DNA of 64,000 bases, taken from assembly GCA_977017575.1 (NCBI GenBank), contig CDRNVI010000040.1, forward strand, positions 186,001 to 250,000, in the 5' to 3' direction. Numbering within the stretch: position 1 is the stretch's first letter; each line of letters starts with the position of its first letter. Below, piece by piece: positions 9,871-19,653 of this stretch. Origin of the DNA: Paramoeba atlantica (lineage: Eukaryota > Discosea). The notes under the pieces were generated by a model. It was not told where the DNA came from. It was given only the letters and a program-made list of their open reading frames with translations, and searched no databases. The translations under genes were made by a program, and so were the position numbers.

Positions 9871-10287
9871 GATTGACTTGTATTACATGCCGAAACCCTC
9901 GTTTCGGCAGAATAACAATTCCAGTAACATGATTTATGTATCGTCCGATGGAAGCAAAAAATATTGAGAAACTAAGGAAAAAAACATCGACGAAAGATAT
10001 CCTAGGCGCTCCCGGGCGCTCCCAGACGCTCCCACCCAGAGTCACCCCTCTCAATATCGTATTTCCTGTACTAGGCCCACTCTTTTTGAGATAATGCAAG
10101 AAGCTTTCTTTTTCTTGGGGACGAACTTTCATGTATCAAACTTCAAAAAAAAGATGTACAGTACTTATTTTCTGTGGGACATGACCGAAAACAAACGTGC
10201 GAAACCCAATAGGCATTCCAGCGAGCTTACCCGGTAGATCTGCTAGCGGCTTCTTTGCCCCAAATCAACCTCTGACCCCCAACCTCC

Positions 10288-11799
10288 ATGCCCACCCACG
10301 CCGTTCTCTTCAGCGGCCAAGGCTCCCAACGCCACCGCATGGGCGCCTCCTTCCTCTCCCGCCTCCCCCCCAAAAGCCCCTTCGCCACCACCTGGCAATC
10401 CGCCCGGGACTTTCTCAAAGACCACTACCAACTCGACCTCAGCACCCTCGTCAACACCCCCACCCCCGCCCTCCACTGCCTCCACCCCGCCGGGGGCCCC
10501 CTCCGCAAGATCACCCACCCCCCCACCGCGCTCCACTTCTCCCCGTTCACCCAGGTCGCCCTGGTCGCCTACCACGCGGCCTGTTGGCAGCAGCTCCTCC
10601 ACCAGGGAGCCGTCGACCCGAGCACTACCTATCTCGCCGGCCACTCCCTCGGGGAGATCGCCTCGCTCTATGCCGCGAACGCACTCTCGCTCCCCCAGGC
10701 GCTATCCCTGGCCTACGAACGGGGATGGCTGATGGAGGAAACCGTCCCGCGAGACTCAAATGGGGAGACCCCGTTTCGGGTCTACGCGGTGAGCGCGGCC
10801 CGGTGTGGGCTCTCGGAGAGCACACTGCTGGGGCTCGTGGAGGGGCTGTCGAGGCCGCTGATGGAGGGGACGGGGGAGGTGCTGGAGGTGGTGGGGTATA
10901 ATGTGGCCCATCAGCAGTACCTGGTGGCGGGCACCGTGAAGGGGTTGGCGGTGCTGGGGAAGGTGCTGGATCCGAAGTGGAGGGAGGGGAGGGAGGGGGA
11001 GGAGGAGGGGGTGGGGGTGAGGGAGACGGTGGAGGCGGTGTTGGAGAGAGCACTGCGGGAGGTGGAGCAGGATGCGGTGGAGTTGCCACGGCTTCGGGCG
11101 GCGTATGAGCAAGCGAGGGAGCAGGAAAGGTACCAGCCGGGGAGTCCGAAAATGGCGAAACGAAAAAACAAGTTTTTTCATATGGGCGTTCCGGCGAATC
11201 CGTTCTTGGATAACGTGGGATTTATTGTGCCTCCGGAGATAATCGAGGCTACGTTAGGAAGAGAAGGGCTGGCACGGGATGGGTTGAAGAGGAGACCGTG
11301 GTTTAAGCCCCTGGAGGGGGCATACCTTCCTTTCCACAGTTCCGTGTTTAGAAGAGGCACCACTGCTTTTCAAGAGATTCTAGATAGATGCATGGATGAG
11401 TCAACGTGTGAGAAATCAAACTATTTACGTACCATTCCTAATATTATGGGAAAACCTATATCGTGTGACGATCAATTCGTCTCGGATTTATGTGAGTGCT
11501 TGCGTATGGCCAATGTTGGAGAGCAGTGGAACGCGGGAAGGGCTGGGTACCCACCAACTACGCTTCCCTCCCCTAGTAAAAAGGTTTCGGATCTTATTCG
11601 TACCACCTTATTGGCACAGTTTTCGTCCGCAGTTCAATGGAGTGACACAATAGATTTCTTATTGGACCCCAAGGCTGCCAACGTTCAGTCAATAATTGAA
11701 GTCTCGCCGAGCCCTGTACTAGCTCCTTTGGTCATGAAGCAGATAAAGGAAAAAGGGTGGAGAGACGTTCCTGTACGACAAGTGTCATTCACTGTCTAA
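10288..11799 (+). CDS. MCAT: Malonyl-CoA:ACP transacylase, resembling the MPT domain of fungal fatty acid synthase
   Basis: This 503-residue protein opens with the acyltransferase signature AVLFSGQGSQRHRMG (residues 5-19) and has the nucleophile elbow AGHSLGEIASLYA with Ser119. A later His motif, YLPFHSSVFRRGT (about 349), supplies the usual catalytic His. EVVGYNVAHQQYLVAGT and the LRTIPNIMGKPI segment resemble the malonyl/palmitoyl transferase domain of fungal FAS beta more than bacterial FabD, yet the gene encodes this domain alone. The reaction loads malonyl groups onto acyl carrier protein, probably for mitochondrial type II fatty acid synthesis (inference). GC content is very high in the first 850 bases and drops sharply after about 11150, as in MYG1. 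Confidence 0.88.
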   Translation: MPTHAVLFSGQGSQRHRMGASFLSRLPPKSPFATTWQSARDFLKDHYQLDLSTLVNTPTPALHCLHPAGGPLRKITHPPTALHFSPFTQVALVAYHAACWQQLLHQGAVDPSTTYLAGHSLGEIASLYAANALSLPQALSLAYERGWLMEETVPRDSNGETPFRVYAVSAARCGLSESTLLGLVEGLSRPLMEGTGEVLEVVGYNVAHQQYLVAGTVKGLAVLGKVLDPKWREGREGEEEGVGVRETVEAVLERALREVEQDAVELPRLRAAYEQAREQERYQPGSPKMAKRKNKFFHMGVPANPFLDNVGFIVPPEIIEATLGREGLARDGLKRRPWFKPLEGAYLPFHSSVFRRGTTAFQEILDRCMDESTCEKSNYLRTIPNIMGKPISCDDQFVSDLCECLRMANVGEQWNAGRAGYPPTTLPSPSKKVSDLIRTTLLAQFSSAVQWSDTIDFLLDPKAANVQSIIEVSPSPVLAPLVMKQIKEKGWRDVPVRQVSFTV

Positions 11800-12126
11800 T
11801 AGTCTATTACATTAAGTTCTACTATAGAACAGTACCTGATCACAACATTCTTCCTTGTGATACAGGGTATACTTGCCAATGGTTCCTTACCTGCAATTCC
11901 GATACTGCCGCCGGCAGTGCATTCACAAGAGGCAATGCCCAAAAAAGAGAATATTTCCACATATGATTTTGATGTTTCGAATTAACAGAGGGAATAGTTG
12001 GCCTAGTTTGTATCGTAAAACATGCACCTTTCTAAAAATATGCTTCTGTTTTATTTCTCTTTAAATTGATTGGGGCTTTGAAGTTTACTAGTTGTTAAGT
12101 TCCTTACATTATTCCATTCTATCTAA
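11800..12126. other. Intergenic region between MCAT and kinesin
   Basis: No gene is seen in these 327 bases. The sequence is AT-rich and T-rich toward the kinesin start, as expected of an untranslated region with a trans-splice acceptor. A small palindrome (CTGCCGCCGGCAG) lies near 11907. Confidence 0.5.
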
Positions 12127-15100
12127 ATGGCAAGTCGCACAGATTCCTCGGAAACAATGGAGGAAGCAACTGAGAGTGCCGTCAGAGTTCTGGTCCGTGT
12201 TAGACCCTTTCATGACCGAGAACTTTCTACAGGGTTTTCAGTTCCAGTCATTCGAATGCCAAGAACGTCATCAACGAATGTTATTGTCCTGGACCCCAAT
12301 TATGAGTTCCGACCGAGAGAAATGTTTACCTTTGATTCTTGCTTGTGGTCGATTCCAAATGTACCTCAAACAGACTTTATTTCTCAGGAAACCATGTATC
12401 GAATTGCCGGAGAACCCGCGCGGGACAACGTTTTGGCTGGGTATAACGCTTGTATACTCGCATACGGTCAGACAGGAAGTGGGAAAACCTACACAATGAT
12501 GGGAGACCCAGAAAACAGTGAAGAGCAGGGTATTATTCCACGTGTATTTACCGATCTTCAGCACGCTTGCTCCAAAACTCCAGGTATGCACCTACAATGT
12601 ACTTACCTAGAAATCTACAATGAACGCGTCATGGATTTACTCGAAAAAAGTGACCGCGAGTTGCGAGTGAGAAATGATCCTCTGACTGGCCCATTTGTAG
12701 AGGGACTAAGCATTCACGGTATTAAAACAAAGCACGACATACTTCACCTGCTTAGAGTTGGTAACGCAGAACGCCACACCGCATCAACAAAAATTAACGA
12801 ACGCAGCAGTCGTAGTCATGCAATACTTACTATTTTCCTATGCCGCGGGAAAGACGGCACTCGTTGCGCGTCGAAGCTACATCTCGTAGACTTGGCTGGG
12901 TCGGAACGAACCTACGTCTCTGGGGCCGAAGGCATTCAATTTAAAGAAGCTACAAAGATAAATTTGAGTTTAACCACACTGGGTCGCGTCATTGATGCTC
13001 TTGCTGATCAGTCATCGGGTAGATCTGCCCTCATTCCACCATATCGTGAATCTCTTTTGACTTGGATACTTTCCGACTCCTTCGGCGGAAACAGTAAGAC
13101 CTGCATGATAGCAGCTATTTCACCAGCCTCAATAAGCGTTGAGGAAACAACAAACACGTTACGCTACGCCTCCCGAGCAAGGGAAATAATTAACATGTGT
13201 GTGATTAACGAGGACCCGTACGAAAGACGCATCAAGGAATTGTTAGCCATTATTGAACGGCTACGTAGACAATTATCGGTTGTCCAAGCACAGTCAAAGG
13301 GTATTTCGACCCCTTGGAGACGAAACCGGGCCGATGAACTTTCTCGTGGATCTCCTGCACTCTCGCTGTCTGCCAGGTCAGAAAAGGCGTCTTACATAGA
13401 AAGCCCGAACTCATCTTTAGAGCCTGGTGCCCGACGTCTGCGATTCGAAACCCCGGAGGAGGACTCAGTGAGTGCTCGACACGGAAGCGACAAGAAACTT
13501 AATATTGAGCTTGAAGATCTCAGAAAAAGGTACCAAAATTTAGTACAGCTTTGCAATGAGGCCAAAAGAAAAGCCGATGACGAAAGGAAGGCGCGAGAGG
13601 CTATAACAAGGAAACTTCGAAATGAGATGAACGAAATTATTTCTGATACTTCCAGCACCGTGAGTGGTGCTACAATAAATCTTAAAAGTTCTAGACGAAT
13701 GCAAAAGCACACGAATATTTCATCACATGGAGTTGTTCAAAGTGAAAATATAGAAAATGCAAAAGAAAAGTACTATGCGCAAAATGTTGCACTTTCCAAA
13801 GAAAATGAGGAACTGAAGAAAAAGCAAGGATCGCTTACTGAAAAAATAGAAGAGCAAGAAGCCCAAATAGCACGGTTGCGCCGACAGGTAAACGATCTTG
13901 AGGATTACAAGAAGTCACATTCCACAATAGGATTTGAGCGAGCCGCTGAAATGGAGGCATCGTTGCGGGCGGTTGCACTTGAATATGGTACGAGCACGCG
14001 GTCGGCTATTGCAAACATGACGTCGGCATTTACAACCTCTCTCGCGCAGCATAGTAAGGCCGTTATTCAAAGGCATGTTGCCGATGCAACCAAAGATCTT
14101 CGCAGAAAATGGATTGAAGAATCTGCCAAGCTCAAAGGCAACACAAGGAACAGGGGTGAATCCGTTGAGTATGATTCCCAGACGGGGAACGGTTTGTCAG
14201 GTTCTAGTAATCCAATTATAATGATGAACGAAGAGCATGATACGCAAATAAGACGAATTCGAGAAGAAAACGAAGCGGCCCTTACCGAGCTACGTGTGGA
14301 GCTAACTAGAGAATGTACAATGTTGGAAGATAAAGTATCTTCTCTTGAAGAAAAGACAGGCACCATGGAAAAGAACGAAGACAATTCTCATTTGCAAAGA
14401 CTTAGTGCTTGTGTTTCGGAAGAGCATCAAAACAGGGAAAGGGTATTTCGAGAATTTGTGGACGAAAGATACGCTATATCGACTGGTATGCTTTGTGAAT
14501 ATTCCGCACATTTCATAAAGCTTCAAGGACTTTCCAATGGTTATCAGGAGGAAATGAACCGCGCTAATGAACAAATGGAAACAATGGGTCACAAAATTAA
14601 TGTTGAGAAATCTTCTCTGCAAGTTGAGTCGAAGAACATGAGAGATGCAACTTCAGCAATTTTAAATGAGCAGGCTGTGGCCATGAGCAAAAAGTATCAA
14701 CTGTTTGAACAAACTATTTTTCCGTCTTTTGGAGTCGTACGAGAGCACGACTTCCTTCTTATCGACAACCTGAAACAAAGGGAGATAATGTCTACGGAAA
14801 CCGAAAAGAGGCTACGGGAAAAACTTGCGGACAACCACATCAAGAATGCCAATCTAGAAGCAGCACTCAATAGGAATCTTAATGATTTCATATCGTTCGA
14901 CCAACGCTGCGTGAAACCATTTTTGAATGATTTGGAATCTGAGAATGAAGCGGAGCTAGCTGCTATACAGATCAAATTTGATGGAATTATTGACCAGAAT
15001 TCTCTCTTTTTGCAACGAAAAGTTGATATGTTTAAGCAACGGTATAAGCTACAATATGCAGCTTACGAAGGACTTCACCAATCGCTCTGCAATTCGTACC

Positions 15101-16710
15101 GGACATTATTCTCGCAGTATCAGGAACGCACTGAGAAGATGTTTAAAGATAGTGTTATCCAAGACATCTCTAATCTACGGGCTTTGGAATCAGATTCCAG
15201 AAAGGATTTGCATTCCTTCGAGGAATATTGTCGACAGATTATTGAGACGAGCACCAGTATGGCAAGTAAGATAGTAGTCTCTACGGTGGATCGGTATAAT
15301 GAGCGATTACATGGAATACGCGACGATTATGAAACACGGCTGAAAGAAGCGGAAATTAGTATGCATGAACTAGAGAGAGACAAAGAGAGTCAACTCGAAG
15401 GCATGCTGAAACGGATGGGAAAAGTATCTGAAGAGAAACGTCAATGCGAAGTTCTCTATTCCTTCCTTGTAGATGAAGCAAAGGAACGTCGTCGTTTAGA
15501 GGCCCTGTATTTGGATGAATATTTCCGAATAGTGCATCATGAACTCGAACAACACGAAGTTGTTAGTTTGTATGACAGTAATATGTTAAATAGGCATGAT
15601 TGCCAAGAATTCCTATCAGGCCAGAAGCTGATTCTTTATAATTCCAGCGCAGAGATTTGTTTGCAGCGCGGAGAACTAGAAAATGCTTTTAAACAGGCTA
15701 GTGAAGCAACTCGTAATGAAAATCTTTTTAAGCTTGAAGAACAGCGTACGAATCTTAATGATCATTTTGAAGCAGATAAGAAACGCTCACTCGATGATTT
15801 TAGCGCTTCTGAGAAAAAGTGGCAATCACTTTTGATGGGGGCAGAAGGTCGTGCGCAGAGTTCTGAAGAGTATTCTAAAAAACTTGTTGTTTATATTGAA
15901 GAGTCCCAGGTATTAAACGAGGAGCACACATTCGAAATTCAACGCATGCAAGGTCAAGAGCAAGATGAAAGACTTGTTGCGCATTATCAATACGCACTTG
16001 AACGTGGAAGTATAGTGCAAGAATGCGATAGAATTTTACTAAAACTCAAAGTCCAAGAATATGAAACTCGTATTACACAAATGACGCGAGGATACGCTGC
16101 TGAGATGGATGCTTTAGGATCTCAGCATGCGCGCCAAAAGCAAAAAATTCAGAATATTGCAGAGCGTCGATTAGAGACATTAGCTTCCCTTCAAGAAACA
16201 ACTCCCCGATATTTGGAACTGTTTTCGGCAACTTTCCTTGCGTGGAATTCAGCGGTAGAAAACACTTGGATACAAAGCTTTAATATTTCGACACAAACAT
16301 GGAACATGCGTATGTCATCAACACATTCAGAAAAAGTGGATTATCTCAGGAAACTACACAGCAAAAAACTGGAAGAAATCGAAGCGCAGTCTTCGAAGAA
16401 CCTACAGGACGTGCGAAAAATCGACAAGAGCCATTTTCTAAATCGCTTTGCTTTGGAAACCGAGGAGCATCAGGAACGCTACAAATCTGTCGATGAATTT
16501 AGCAACAAGCTAATGGGTATTTATATTACATTTCATAACGTGGTTTTCAATGAGTTTAAACAACAGGTAGGAATGAGCCGCATGATTGAGTTTGCACTTA
16601 ACTCAGAAATGGATAAACGAAGTAAGCTTGAAGTGGAGAACCAGAAACTTCAGGGTGCGGTCGAGATGTACAAGTTGCTTCGCTTAGAGTCTGAACTTGA
16701 AACTGCGTGA
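12127..16710 (+). CDS. Kinesin heavy chain with N-terminal motor, kinesin-3-like, long coiled-coil tail
   Basis: This 1527-residue protein has a kinesin motor at about residues 16-355: VRVLVRVRPF, P-loop AYGQTGSGKTYTMMG (GQTGSGKT at 114-121), switch I NERSSRSH (224-231), switch II LVDLAGSER (about 253) and the neck-proximal NTLRYASRAREI. The segment LRVRNDPLTGPFVEGLS resembles kinesin-3 motors, but I see no FHA, PH or other cargo domain. The tail from about residue 370 to the end is charged, heptad-like and largely coiled coil, with a Ser-rich linker near residues 395-445. It is a plus-end-type microtubule motor by position of the motor. Cargo is unknown. The frame is uninterrupted over 4.6 kb. 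Confidence 0.95.
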   Translation: MASRTDSSETMEEATESAVRVLVRVRPFHDRELSTGFSVPVIRMPRTSSTNVIVLDPNYEFRPREMFTFDSCLWSIPNVPQTDFISQETMYRIAGEPARDNVLAGYNACILAYGQTGSGKTYTMMGDPENSEEQGIIPRVFTDLQHACSKTPGMHLQCTYLEIYNERVMDLLEKSDRELRVRNDPLTGPFVEGLSIHGIKTKHDILHLLRVGNAERHTASTKINERSSRSHAILTIFLCRGKDGTRCASKLHLVDLAGSERTYVSGAEGIQFKEATKINLSLTTLGRVIDALADQSSGRSALIPPYRESLLTWILSDSFGGNSKTCMIAAISPASISVEETTNTLRYASRAREIINMCVINEDPYERRIKELLAIIERLRRQLSVVQAQSKGISTPWRRNRADELSRGSPALSLSARSEKASYIESPNSSLEPGARRLRFETPEEDSVSARHGSDKKLNIELEDLRKRYQNLVQLCNEAKRKADDERKAREAITRKLRNEMNEIISDTSSTVSGATINLKSSRRMQKHTNISSHGVVQSENIENAKEKYYAQNVALSKENEELKKKQGSLTEKIEEQEAQIARLRRQVNDLEDYKKSHSTIGFERAAEMEASLRAVALEYGTSTRSAIANMTSAFTTSLAQHSKAVIQRHVADATKDLRRKWIEESAKLKGNTRNRGESVEYDSQTGNGLSGSSNPIIMMNEEHDTQIRRIREENEAALTELRVELTRECTMLEDKVSSLEEKTGTMEKNEDNSHLQRLSACVSEEHQNRERVFREFVDERYAISTGMLCEYSAHFIKLQGLSNGYQEEMNRANEQMETMGHKINVEKSSLQVESKNMRDATSAILNEQAVAMSKKYQLFEQTIFPSFGVVREHDFLLIDNLKQREIMSTETEKRLREKLADNHIKNANLEAALNRNLNDFISFDQRCVKPFLNDLESENEAELAAIQIKFDGIIDQNSLFLQRKVDMFKQRYKLQYAAYEGLHQSLCNSYRTLFSQYQERTEKMFKDSVIQDISNLRALESDSRKDLHSFEEYCRQIIETSTSMASKIVVSTVDRYNERLHGIRDDYETRLKEAEISMHELERDKESQLEGMLKRMGKVSEEKRQCEVLYSFLVDEAKERRRLEALYLDEYFRIVHHELEQHEVVSLYDSNMLNRHDCQEFLSGQKLILYNSSAEICLQRGELENAFKQASEATRNENLFKLEEQRTNLNDHFEADKKRSLDDFSASEKKWQSLLMGAEGRAQSSEEYSKKLVVYIEESQVLNEEHTFEIQRMQGQEQDERLVAHYQYALERGSIVQECDRILLKLKVQEYETRITQMTRGYAAEMDALGSQHARQKQKIQNIAERRLETLASLQETTPRYLELFSATFLAWNSAVENTWIQSFNISTQTWNMRMSSTHSEKVDYLRKLHSKKLEEIEAQSSKNLQDVRKIDKSHFLNRFALETEEHQERYKSVDEFSNKLMGIYITFHNVVFNEFKQQVGMSRMIEFALNSEMDKRSKLEVENQKLQGAVEMYKLLRLESELETA

Positions 16711-16858
16711 GGGAGCATACCGTTTAAGTGCCTAGATTGCCTGGTCACATTCCTGCGCTCATATTTTTAAGATGCGCAGCTTTCATAAAATGTGCAAATT
16801 TCTAGTACTAACTTTTAGTCTACGAAAGTCGCTTATAGTATTATAATTTTTCAAATTC

Positions 16859-16967
16859 TTTTTTAGGCTCTTCGTTAAACGCGGTGGTTGTTTTCAACTT
16901 AGAAGTCACTCATGCTGTGCGCTTCGCATTGAAAACTACCGCCGCGTTTAACGAAGAGCCTAAAAAA
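16859..16967. repeat. Long palindromic hairpin element, copy 2
   Basis: The left arm TTTTTTAGGCTCTTCGTTAA and its complement at the right enclose a loop reading AACTTAGAAGTCACTCATGC. It marks the left edge of the following repeat, exactly as at 54250. Confidence 0.85.
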
Positions 16968-17426
16968 GAAAAATCTCCAAAAGATCATGAATAATCCATT
17001 TTTTTGGGGGAAAAAGCTCGATTTTTCGACAAAAATTGCGAAATTTTACACCATTTTTGGGCCGTTTTGGATGCCTTACCAGTAGGAGAAGGAGTCGAAT
17101 CTGTCGACAAAAACGTCGTAGAATGGTAGCTGAGGTCCAAAACTCTCCAAATACGGTTTAGGAGTCGATTTTGGAAAAATAATATTTTTACTTTTTGGGT
17201 CAAACGTTTTTTTTTTGGTACCCCAAAAATTTCGGAGTTTTTGACCTTGTCGGACCCCTTCCGCGCGTACCAGAGGGGGGTACGCCCAGGTGTGGGGGGG
17301 TGGAAATTCATCGCCGCGGCTTACTCTACCACTTCCCCGCGCTCGATTTCGAAAATCAAGATTTTGAAACGACGTATGCCCCCTGGACCCCCCCTGGACC
17401 CCCCCCCCCCATGGACCCCCCATCTT
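16968..17426 (+). repeat. Interspersed repeat copy (b) of the two-block family
   Basis: About 460 bases are nearly the same as 54359-54740. Block 1 (about 17104-17190, containing CGTAGAATGGTAGCTGAGG) is followed by block 2 (about 17225-17350, containing GGTGGAAATTCATCGCCGCG) and C-runs (17385-17420). Retroelement A begins at its right edge, so the retroelement may have inserted into this repeat. Confidence 0.75.
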
Positions 17427-17459
17427 TAACGATAAAGATACAGTTTCTGTACCTTGTTG
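17427..17459 (+). other. Spliced-leader (mini-exon) sequence at the 5' end of retroelement A
   Basis: This 33-base stretch contains CAGTTTCTGTAC and ends CCTTGTTG, the conserved 3' half of kinetoplastid and diplonemid spliced leaders. The 5' part reads TAACGATAAAGATA. The same 33 bases occur at 23093-23125. What follows is not GT, so this is not a spliced-leader RNA gene; it looks like a leader already joined to an mRNA. Confidence 0.85.
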
Positions 17460-17505
17460 AATCCTTTTTCTTTTCTCTACCTCTACTCTTCTCTCCCCCC
17501 GATAC

Positions 17506-19363
17506 ATGCCCACGACACGACGTCGACGAGGCTACCGGGGGCGCAAGGATTCACCCGGTGGGCCCGATTCCCCACCTACCTCGACCTCAGGGGGACGCTC
17601 TACCACCCCTCTCAGGCGAGGTTCTAGCCCCCACTTCTCCACCGAGACTGTGGGGCTACACCAGCTCTCTATCGAGGAGCTGAAGAAGGCGAGGCCGGAC
17701 CTTGAAGTCCGTGCAAAGACCCCTTTCAAGTCCCGCGCGTGCGACTTCTGTGGCCTCCCTTTTGTGCCCGCCAGGCGGGATATGTGCTTTTGTGATGCGT
17801 GCATTTCCCTTCGAGCGCAGCACAGAAAAGACCTTCGCGCGCGTGCGAAGACGCAAACCCCCGGGATCCCTCCTCCCCTCTCTGCTTCTTCTCCTAGGTC
17901 CTCTCGACACCGGTCGGTAACCCGAAGACCCCCGCGCTCCATCTCTCCTCGGAGCCGCTCCCGGAACAGCGATGGCCCGCCACCCGGTGAGCGGTCGTTA
18001 TCCCTACCCACAATGGCACAGCAGTTCAAATCCATGGACGCTGTCCGCCTCAAGCTCCTTCCTGCCCGAACCGGCTCAAATCGCTTTTCCGCGGAGACAG
18101 GAAGATGCGCAGTCACCTTATGGCTGGCTGTGACCCTAAGCGCCGAACACGACGTAACATCAATGATGGAGAAAGAGGCCCGTGAACGTCGGGCCCTTAC
18201 ACTCGAAGCCGTTTGGACGCTGCACGACACCCACAAGTCCATCGAGGAGCGTATCTATCTCATTAATGAAGGGTGTCTGGTTGGCTCCGAATGCGGCATC
18301 GCACTCTTCAGCCGCACATTGTTGCCCTCCAGGCGCATCGCATCAAGGTGCACGGGCCGAAACGCCTAAGGGTTGCGTCACGGGCCCTGCTTCGGGAACA
18401 CGCCCCGGAAGCCCTCAGGAACAAGGCCGATCGCTTCTCCTCCTTCATGGCTCTATATGAGGAGTTCTGCACGATGGAGGCCCACCTCCAAAGGGCACAG
18501 GCGAGTGCGATGGCTGGCGACCCACCCTGGCCCCAGCCCACCTTTCGTTCTCCCCCTCTTCCCACACCTTTCCCTGGGATAGCGACGAAGCTAATCCCCT
18601 CGCAGGCTACACCTGCACCGCCAACCAATCCCCAGGTCGACTCTGTTTCAGAACCCTTCAAGATCCTGCTTGATCTTGGGCCGGAGTGAGCCGGATATGC
18701 CACTATCCCCTGCCCCCCGGACTCCTCTTTCCAAGCTTTCCTCGGCACAGTGGGGAACACTTTAGGGGTCCCTGGGGAAAATCTCCTCCTCAAAGACAGT
18801 GCTGGCGAAACCACCCCTATCACAGATCGGGAGGGCCTAGATCGCGCTCAACGAGTAGCGGTCAGCCTGTCCCTACCTCCGTACAACCCCCGTAACAACG
18901 AGGAGGCCGTTATTCGGGTGTACGATGGATCCATGCACGGGTTCATCAACGCCCCCGGACTGCAGGCAGCCCACCACATCCCGGCCGGTCTGAGTGAGAT
19001 TCTCGGTATTCCCCCAGTGCTGACTGGAGCTTGGAAACCTCGTGAATACGAGGAGGGCGTGCTATGGTGTTTCCTCCCTACAGAAACCCTAGTCAGCGAA
19101 ACGGGATGGACCACCCGGGTTGTCAAATGCAATCTACGCAGGGGATGCATCGAGGCAAACCCTGGCCCCAGACACAAGAACCGAGGGTCGCTGGCCTCAT
19201 CCGCGCCCCAGCCCCGGCAGGCACCGAGCGAGACTCCGAGTGCCCTCCTCCAGGAGCCCGACACCTCTTCCCCCAGCAGGGAAGGAACTATCATGGATGG
19301 AATCGCGGCTGTGACTTCTCCGCAACACCCTCCTCTCCATGCATCTTCCTCCCATGCTCCTAA
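17506..19363 (+). pseudogene. ORF1-like protein of retroelement A, frameshifted
   Basis: Three successive frames carry the coding signal: 17506 to about 18300, about 18273-18689 and 18750-19363. The first starts at ATG 17506 with an Arg-rich tail and a zinc ribbon (CDFCGLPF, then CFCDAC, about residue 79). A C2H2-like finger is split by the first frameshift near 18290-18350 (GCLVGSECG in one frame, AHRIKVHG in the next). The third frame holds GAWKPREYEEG and then CNLRRGCIEANPGP. The protein is probably the nucleic-acid-binding ORF1 of a non-LTR element. Confidence 0.7.
19143..19169 (+). other. 2A-like ribosome-skipping motif, element A
   Basis: The bases encode G-C-I-E-A-N-P-G-P, preceded by CNLRR. 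The 2A consensus is D-(V/I)-E-x-N-P-G-P, with separation between the last Gly and Pro; here the Asp position is Cys. The identical peptide occurs in element B at 24831-24857 with mostly different codons. Confidence 0.7.
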
Positions 19364-19653
19364 TAAAAGAATTGATCATTCGACGGAGCTATTACGGTGC
19401 ATTTCAACAAAAGACCAAATTTTTTCTTTCCTTCTGTTATTTTCCTACGGTGTATGATGCATCTCACCGATCATTCAAATTTTGCATGAACGAGAAATAT
19501 AGAAATAGAAATAGAAAAAACGTTCGCAAGGGGGAAAACAAGACCAGCGTTAAGAACTCAAGGAAAAAACCCAAACAAACTTCTTTAGAAATGTACTGTA
19601 GATATCAAATGGGTATAAAAGAGAACCAAGTTTTGATGTAAACGGCGTTACAG
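19364..19653. other. AT-rich spacer
   Basis: No gene is recognised. A short Lys/Asn/Arg-rich open frame (19339-19641) crosses it but looks like chance coding in AT-rich DNA. Confidence 0.4.

Larger units (their letters stand above)
17427..19363 (+). mobile_element. Non-LTR retroelement A, 5' part only, degenerate
   Basis: The element begins with a spliced-leader sequence (17427-17459), has a short pyrimidine-rich leader, and then a broken ORF1-like region ending just past a 2A-like peptide. Its ORF1 is homologous in layout to that of element B (23093-30113): N-terminal zinc ribbon, C2H2 finger, then the GAW...CWSF/CFLPTE domain and 2A motif. Downstream parts (reverse transcriptase, endonuclease) are absent, so this copy is truncated at the 3' side. 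Confidence 0.75.

Noticed and set aside
10625-11181. Pro-, His- and Leu-rich frames antisense to MCAT
   Set aside because: They are low-complexity by-products of the C-rich strand opposite a clear acyltransferase gene.
17427-17459. Spliced-leader RNA gene
   Set aside because: The exon is not followed by a GT donor or intron, and an ORF1 with leader begins directly after it, in both copies.
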